From an uncultured Rhodospirillales bacterium (lineage in GTDB: Bacteria; Pseudomonadota; Alphaproteobacteria; Acetobacterales; Acetobacteraceae): a stretch of DNA of 64,000 bases. Positions 58,871 to 64,000 of this stretch are shown piece by piece. Each line of letters begins with the position of its first letter. Positions within the stretch are counted from its first letter, which is position 1. The notes under the pieces are model-generated. The model made no database searches. It worked only from the letters and a program-made list of their open reading frames with translations, and was not told the DNA's origin. Made by a program: the position numbers and the translations under genes. Where the stretch lies: assembly GCA_903924855.1 (NCBI GenBank), contig CAIYCW010000055.1:39251-103250 (forward strand). Reading direction: 5' to 3'.

Positions 58871-61029
58871 GGGTGGGTTGGTTTGTTGAGGATGATGAGG
58901 GCGTCCAGCGCGATACCGCCTTGTTCGAGCAGGATGAAGGGGTTGATGTCGATGGCGGTGATCTGGTCTCCGGCATCGGCGACGAGGTGGGAGAGGCCGA
59001 TCAGGGCCTGGATGAGGGCCTGGCGGTCGCGGGCGGGGCGGCCGCGATGGGCGGGCAGCAGTTTTGCCACACGGGTGCGGTCGATCAGCGCCTCGGCGCG
59101 GGGGATGTCGAGCGGGGCGGCGGCGAGCGCCACGTCCGGGTTGAGTTCCAGTTCGACGCCGCCTGCGCCGAACAGGATGACGGGGCCCATTTCGGGGTCG
59201 CGGTTGGCGCCGAGGACGAGTTCGAGGCCGCCTTTGATCATCTGGGCGACCAGCACGCCTTCGAGCCTGGGGGAGCCGGAAAGGCCTGCCACGATGGTGG
59301 CGATGCGGGCGAAGGCCGCGCGCAGGGCCGGTTCGTCGGCGATGCCGATGATGACGCCGCCAATGTCTGATTTGTGGGGGATGTCGGCGCTGACCAGCTT
59401 GGCGACCACGGGGTAGCCGATGCGGGCCGCGATATGGGCTGCCTCGTCGGCGGTCTGTGCCACGTCTTCCTGGGGGGTTGCGATGCCATAGGCGCGCAGC
59501 AGGGATTTGGAGGTGGCTTCGTCCAGCGTGGCGGGGCCGGGTGTGGCGAGGGCCTGGCGCAGCAGGGCGAGGCCGGGCTGGTTGGGGGCGGGGGGCAGGA
59601 TCGCCGGCACGTCCAGCCGTGCCGCGTGTTGGACGATGCGCGAGATTACCCGCAGGGACTTGTCCACCTCCTGCATGAAGGACACGCCAGAGAGCTGGGC
59701 GCGCAGTTCGCGGCTGTAATCGGTGAGGCCGTAGGAGATCATGCTCATGTAGATGACGGGTTTGGTGGCGCCCTGCAGCAGGCGGTCCACCGCGCGCATG
59801 TTTTCCTCCTTTTTGGAGCCGGCCTCGCGGGGGATCTCCTCCTGCAGGATGAGGATGTCGATCTCTGGGTCGTCGAGCAGGGTCTGGACGCAGTCGAGAT
59901 AGGATTGCTGGCTGGAGAGGGCGGCGTAGCCGGCATCGAGCGGGTTGCCGACGATGGAGCCGACGGAGAGGAGGTCGGACATGCGTTTGTGGGTGGCGGG
60001 GCTGAGCGGGTTGAAGACGAGGCCAGCACCTTCGGCATAGTCCAGCAACAGGGCGCGCATGCCGCCCGAGACGGTGATGGCACCGATGCGGCCACCTTTG
60101 GGCAGGCGGGTGCCGACCACCAGTTCGACGGCTTCCACCACCTCGTCGAGGTTGCGCATGCGCAGCAGGCCGGCTTCGCCGGCCACCGCGTCGAACGCCT
60201 CGATGGCGCCGGCGAGGGCGCCGGTGTGGGCGGCGGCGGCTTCTCGGCCGGCGGTGCTGGCGCCGAGTTTGACGGCGATGACGATCTTGGAGGCGGCCTT
60301 GGCGGCGCGGAGGGCTGTGAGGAAGGAGGGCGTGTCGTGCACCGCTTCGAGGTAGCAGACGATGGCCTTGATGTGCGGCTGGCGGGTGAAATAGGCGATG
60401 TAGTCCGCGGTGGTGAGGCCGTCCTCGTTGCCGCTGGTGATGAGGGCGGAGGTGTTGACGCCGCGTTCCTCCAGCGTGCGCTTGATGGCCATGACGATGC
60501 CGCCGGATTGGCCGAGCACGGCGACCGGGCCTGGCTGGAAGCGGTGCGGGCGGTCATCCGGCATGGTGAAGAGATCGGCGGATTTGTTGAAATTGCCGAG
60601 GCAGTTGGGCCCCGAGATGGCAAGGCCGGTTTCGGCGATGACCTGGCGCAGCTCGGCGGCGAGGGCCTGGGAGGCGGGGTCGGGCGCTTCGCCGAAGCCC
60701 GATGTCATGACGGTGGCGGAGCGGGCGCCGGCCTGGGCGGCCTCGCGCAGCAGGGCGCAGACGAAGCGGGCGGGGACGAGGACGACGATGTGGTCTGGCG
60801 GCTCGGGCAGGTCGGCGAAGCTTTGGTAGCATTTCGTGCCCCAGACCTCGGCGCGCTGTGGGTTGTAGGGAAAGACGGGCTTTGGGTAGCCGTAGCGGTG
60901 CAGGTTGCGCCAGACGCGCTGCGGCCAGTTGCCTTTCTTGTCGGTGGCGCCGGCGATGACGACGTTGCTTGGGTTGAGCAGCGCGTCCACCCGGGCGAAG
61001 GATGTGTCGATATCAAACAGCTGGTCCAT
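58867..61029 (-). CDS. ADP-forming acyl-CoA synthetase family protein (ATP-grasp)
   Basis: 720 residues. Domain order: CoA-binding (~15-145, V-V-I-A-G-A-T-D-K), succinyl-CoA ligase-like (~165-300, I-S-G-P-N-C-L-G, L-G-Q-S-G-G-I), and C-terminal ATP-grasp (~490-710; A-K-L-V-S-A-D-I-P-H-K-S-D-I-G-G-V). It should form an acyl-CoA from an organic acid with ATP. ATG 61029 has GGAG 7 nt upstream. It starts 15 bp after the permease gene, so it probably activates the acid imported by that transporter (inference). Confidence 0.92.
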   Translation of the reverse strand: MDQLFDIDTSFARVDALLNPSNVVIAGATDKKGNWPQRVWRNLHRYGYPKPVFPYNPQRAEVWGTKCYQSFADLPEPPDHIVVLVPARFVCALLREAAQAGARSATVMTSGFGEAPDPASQALAAELRQVIAETGLAISGPNCLGNFNKSADLFTMPDDRPHRFQPGPVAVLGQSGGIVMAIKRTLEERGVNTSALITSGNEDGLTTADYIAYFTRQPHIKAIVCYLEAVHDTPSFLTALRAAKAASKIVIAVKLGASTAGREAAAAHTGALAGAIEAFDAVAGEAGLLRMRNLDEVVEAVELVVGTRLPKGGRIGAITVSGGMRALLLDYAEGAGLVFNPLSPATHKRMSDLLSVGSIVGNPLDAGYAALSSQQSYLDCVQTLLDDPEIDILILQEEIPREAGSKKEENMRAVDRLLQGATKPVIYMSMISYGLTDYSRELRAQLSGVSFMQEVDKSLRVISRIVQHAARLDVPAILPPAPNQPGLALLRQALATPGPATLDEATSKSLLRAYGIATPQEDVAQTADEAAHIAARIGYPVVAKLVSADIPHKSDIGGVIIGIADEPALRAAFARIATIVAGLSGSPRLEGVLVAQMIKGGLELVLGANRDPEMGPVILFGAGGVELELNPDVALAAAPLDIPRAEALIDRTRVAKLLPAHRGRPARDRQALIQALIGLSHLVADAGDQITAIDINPFILLEQGGIALDALIILNKPTHP

Positions 61030-61044
61030 CACGCGTCTCCACAC

Positions 61045-62718
61045 TCAATGCGATTGAATTCCGATGCCCTGGCCGCGCAGGGTGCGGCGGATTGCGAGCA
61101 CCAGCAGGGTCATGCCGAGGCTCCACATCAGCCCGAGTGCCGAGAGCTCGGTGGCCTGGCCGTTGCCGAGCAGGTCGAACATCGCGACTGCCAGGGTCTG
61201 CGAGGAGGGACCCGCCAGCAGCACCGGCAGGGACAGCACGCGGGTGCAGAGCAGGAAGATGAAGACCCAGCCTGCGAACAGGGAGGGTGAGAGCAGGGGC
61301 AGGACGATGCGGCGCAGGGCCGTGATGGTGGTGGCGCCGGACATGATGGCGGCCTCCTCCAGCTCCTTGTGCAGCTGCACCATGCCGGCGAAGGCGTAGC
61401 GCACGCCGTAGGGCATGGCGTTGATGAGAAAGCCCCAGATGATGATCCAGACCGTGCCGTAGATGCCGATGGGGATGGCGAGGAAGAGCTGCATGACGGC
61501 GACGGCGAGGATGATGCCGGGGAAGACCAGCGGCAGGGTGGCCAGTGTGTCGATCAGGCCGGACCAGCTTGCGCGGCGGACCTTGAGCCAGGCGATCAGT
61601 GAGCCGGTGAGCATGACCAGCGTGGCGCTGATGAAGGCGATCAGCAGCGTGTTGCCGATGAGCTGATAGGTGCGGCTGGAGTCCAGCACATGGGCGTAGT
61701 TGGCAAGGGTGAGACGGGAGAGGGCCGCGAGGCTGAACACCTGGTAGAACGGCAGCAGCGAGGCCCAGAGCAGGGCTGCGGCCGGCAGGGCCAGCAGCAG
61801 GGTGAAATGCAGCAGGATCACCCCACCGCCGAGCCAGCGCCAGGCGCCGAGGTCGAACTGTGCGGGGCGGAAATTCTTGCCGGTGACGGTGGTGAACTGC
61901 TCAGCACTGCGGGTGAGGCGGGCATAGATCCACAGCAGCACGACGACCACGCCGAGCAGCAGCACGGAGATGGCGGAGGCGAAGCTGAAATCGGGCGGGA
62001 TGGTTTGCAGCGTCTGGTAGATGTCCGTGGTCATCATGCGGACATGGCCGGGGATGCCGAGCAGGGCCGGGACCTCGAAGGCCTCCAGCGCGCGGACGAA
62101 GACCAGCATGGCGGTGGCGAGCATGGAGGGGAGTGCGAGTTTGAGCGTGACGCGGCGCAATATGGCGAGGCTGCTGGCGCCGCTCATGCGCGCGGCCTCC
62201 TCCAGCTCGGGGTTGAACTGGCGCAGCGTGGCGCCGACCAGCAGGAAGACCATGGGCGCCCAGATCAGGCTTTCGACGAAGATCATCGCGCCCAGCGAGT
62301 AGGGGTTGACCAGGGGGGCCCGGATGCCGGTGAGCTGGCGGTACCAGGCGTTCACCGGACCGGCGCGGCCGAGCAGCATCAGCCAGGCGCCGACATTGAT
62401 GATGGAGGGTGTGGTCAGCGCCACGATGGTGGTGAGATGGGCGAGCGGCTTGAAGGGGGCGTTGGTGCGCTCCACCAGCCAGGCGACGAGGGCGCCGGCC
62501 GAGACAGCAAGCAGGGCGGCGCCTGCGGCGAAGGCAAACGAGTTCGCCACACTCTGCCCGAAGCCTGGCTGGTCCAGCACCGCGCGGAAGGCGGCGAGGC
62601 TGAGCGCGCCATCCGCGCTGAACAGGCTGGCGCGGGCCAGGAACAGCAAGGGCGGCAGCACCAGGGCTGCCAGCACGCCCAGCAGCAGCAGGGCGAGGAA
62701 GGGGCGGCCGGTGTTCAC
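61045..62718 (-). CDS. Double-domain ABC permease (iron/FbpB-like type)
   Basis: 557 residues with about 12 helices in two tandem permease halves. Each has an EAA loop: L-E-E-A-A-R-M-S-G-A-S-S-L-A near 195 and L-E-E-A-A-I-M-S-G-A-T-T-I near 455. The family serves iron(III), 2-aminoethylphosphonate and organic anions. GTG overlaps the binding-protein stop (GTGA). No ATPase gene is adjacent within the window. Confidence 0.92.
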   Translation of the reverse strand: MNTGRPFLALLLLGVLAALVLPPLLFLARASLFSADGALSLAAFRAVLDQPGFGQSVANSFAFAAGAALLAVSAGALVAWLVERTNAPFKPLAHLTTIVALTTPSIINVGAWLMLLGRAGPVNAWYRQLTGIRAPLVNPYSLGAMIFVESLIWAPMVFLLVGATLRQFNPELEEAARMSGASSLAILRRVTLKLALPSMLATAMLVFVRALEAFEVPALLGIPGHVRMMTTDIYQTLQTIPPDFSFASAISVLLLGVVVVLLWIYARLTRSAEQFTTVTGKNFRPAQFDLGAWRWLGGGVILLHFTLLLALPAAALLWASLLPFYQVFSLAALSRLTLANYAHVLDSSRTYQLIGNTLLIAFISATLVMLTGSLIAWLKVRRASWSGLIDTLATLPLVFPGIILAVAVMQLFLAIPIGIYGTVWIIIWGFLINAMPYGVRYAFAGMVQLHKELEEAAIMSGATTITALRRIVLPLLSPSLFAGWVFIFLLCTRVLSLPVLLAGPSSQTLAVAMFDLLGNGQATELSALGLMWSLGMTLLVLAIRRTLRGQGIGIQSH

Positions 62719-63743
62719 CCTTTGAAAATCTCGTTGAACACAGCCACCCAGTGGGGCATCAGCGCGTCGATCTGTTCCGGCCCCACGAAATACGCCTTCA
62801 CCTTGACGCCGTCGGGACGCACGGAGGGGTCTTCCGGCGGCACGCTGTCCAGCACCGGGATGTAGTTGGCGGTGCGGTAGAGTTTCTGGCCGTCTTCCGA
62901 GAGGAGGAAGTTCATCAGCAGCCTGGCGGCATTCGGGTGCGGGGCGGCGGCGGTGACGGAGAGGGCGGAGAGGGTGACCATGATGGGCTGCATCGGGATC
63001 CAGGCCACCGGGGCGCCCTTGCCAGCGCTGATCACGGCATGGGTGTTGAAGATGTTGAGGGCGAGATCGGCCTCGCCCGCGATGACCTGGTCGAGCACCT
63101 GGCGGGCGGAGCCCTGCACGCCGAGGATGTTCTGTTTGGCGAGTTTCTTCAGATAGGCGCGGCCTGGCTCCTCTCCCATGGTGTGCAGGATCAGGCCGAT
63201 GAAGCCCGGGGCTGCGGAGGAGCTGGGGCTGATGTTCCAGGCGATGCGGTCCTTCAGCTTGGGATCGAGCAGATCGTCGAAGGTTTTGGGGGCTTCGGCC
63301 GGTGGCAGGGCCTGGGTGTTGTAGCCGGGGGTGAGCACGTAGAGGTTGGTTGCGGCCCAGAACTGGTCCGGGTCGCGGTATTGCGCGGCGAGTTTTTCGG
63401 CGGCCGGGGGCAGGTATTTCAGCACGAGGCCGCGGGTTTTGAGGGCGGCGACGCCGGAGGTGCCGTCGAACACATCGGCGTGGACCTGGCCTGCCTTGCC
63501 CTCGTTGAGGATGCGCAGCGCCACGGCGGCGCTGTCGGCGCGGACATAGTCGACATGGATGCCGTATTTCTTCTCGAAGGCGGCGGCGGCGGGGCGGGCG
63601 AACTGGTCGACGATCTGGGTGGTGTACCAGACCACGCTGCCTTCCTGCTTGGCGGCGGCGATGGTGGCGGGGTCGAGTTCCTGGGCTGCCGCGAGGTGCG
63701 GCAGCAGCAGGGCCATGGCCCGGATGAGGTTTCGGATGGTCAT
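62715..63743 (-). CDS. ABC transporter substrate-binding protein (family 1/ferric type)
   Basis: 342 residues. Signal peptide to about residue 20 (A-L-L-L-P-H-L-A-A-A, then Q-E). The extracellular solute-binding pattern V-V-W-Y-T-T-Q-I near 37, A-D-V-F-D-G-T-S near 90 and L-T-P-G-Y-N-T near 150. No obvious iron-binding Tyr pair. It heads the operon binding protein-permease-acyl-CoA synthetase. Confidence 0.9.
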   Translation of the reverse strand: MTIRNLIRAMALLLPHLAAAQELDPATIAAAKQEGSVVWYTTQIVDQFARPAAAAFEKKYGIHVDYVRADSAAVALRILNEGKAGQVHADVFDGTSGVAALKTRGLVLKYLPPAAEKLAAQYRDPDQFWAATNLYVLTPGYNTQALPPAEAPKTFDDLLDPKLKDRIAWNISPSSSAAPGFIGLILHTMGEEPGRAYLKKLAKQNILGVQGSARQVLDQVIAGEADLALNIFNTHAVISAGKGAPVAWIPMQPIMVTLSALSVTAAAPHPNAARLLMNFLLSEDGQKLYRTANYIPVLDSVPPEDPSVRPDGVKVKAYFVGPEQIDALMPHWVAVFNEIFKG

Positions 63744-63917
63744 CGCCCTGCCCTTTCGTGCCGGATGTGGGGGTGGTGGGGGGTCATGTCGTTTGGTGGG
63801 GAGGGTGCGATCCGGTGAGATTCGTGCAGGCGGTTCGATGGAGTGCTTCGTCGCTTCGCTCCTCGCAATTGTCTCTTGAGGTTGCCGTATAGGTTGGTTG
63901 TTCCGGAGAATAGGAAT

Positions 63918-63949
63918 GCCCCGGGCCGGGTGGCCGCCCGGCCCGGGGC
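63918..63949. terminator. Strong GC hairpin near the right edge
   Basis: A perfect 13-bp stem GCCCCGGGCCGGG / CCCGGCCCGGGGC with a 6-nt loop. On minus it is followed by ATTCCTATTC. It lies about 175 bp upstream of the binding-protein gene and may end a minus-strand gene beyond the window. Confidence 0.5.
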
Positions 63950-64000
63950 GCGGTGGAGCCGAGCGTCTCGCAATTGGGTTTTGACACCCGCCGTCATCTC

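Noticed and set aside
61045..63743. Iron(III) transporter as the firm call
   Set aside because: No clear iron-binding Tyr pair is seen, no ATPase adjoins, and a CoA synthetase follows; the substrate is left open.
63740..63997. A minus-strand frame of 85 codons at the right edge
   Set aside because: It spans the GC hairpin and a dispersed repeat, and overlaps the binding-protein start region; no domain or ribosome site.

Overview
The window is a GC-rich, densely coded stretch of chromosome from a Gram-negative alphaproteobacterium, most likely of the Acetobacteraceae (Rhodospirillales). The basis is the conserved run tpiA-secG-pyrG-kdsA / eno / ftsB / pdhA-pdhB-pdhC-(GNAT)-lpd-lipA-ratA, with a lipoyl domain fused to the E1-beta subunit. 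Outer-membrane (kdsA), CO-dehydrogenase-type maturation and cytochrome c genes agree with this. The family assignment is inference. I see no tRNA, rRNA, CRISPR array, prophage or transposase.

Layout: 1-9819, three tandem minus-strand genes for giant repeat proteins (the first runs off the left edge). They are built from ~114-residue units ending in a D-L-N-G-D-G calcium-type loop and share a C-terminal domain. 9976-15868, housekeeping genes: smpB and dapA on minus; a lytic transglycosylase, pgpA, a DUF2252 gene and a CinA-type amidase on plus. 15888-22783, a sodium:proton antiporter divergent from a coxG-coxD-coxE-XdhC(N)-XdhC(C)-MoeA/MobA maturation operon for a molybdenum hydroxylase, whose structural genes are not in the window. 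22898-26260, a peptide-type binding protein divergent from a gamma-glutamyltransferase. 26359-32930, a translationally coupled operon (sugar ABC binding protein, two permeases, aldose epimerase, SDR, GH31) that I read as a sulfoquinovose-utilisation operon, because the GH31 enzyme keeps all the sulfoquinovosidase signature residues at the right spacing.

32940-36462, an EmrAB-type efflux pair divergent from a TetR regulator, with two near-identical palindromic operators between them. 36489-39435, an EF-hand protein, threonine aldolase and an ECF sigma/anti-sigma pair. 39472-46603, the pyruvate dehydrogenase/lipoate operon with a leader rich in inverted repeats. 46932-54432, ftsB, a Trp/Arg/Glu-rich small secreted protein, eno, a cytochrome c, a VOC protein, FKBP, kdsA, pyrG, secG and tpiA. 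54542-58684, a PpiD-like chaperone, trpE and an unknown gene. 58867-63743, an operon of a binding protein, a double-domain ABC permease and an ADP-forming acyl-CoA synthetase.

Several short dispersed palindromes lie between genes: a poly-T/poly-A hairpin family, a REP-like element ending in CGCCCTAC, and two long palindromes upstream of eno. The most unusual parts are the repeat-protein array, with its exact 1077-bp internal duplication, and the sulfoquinovose operon.
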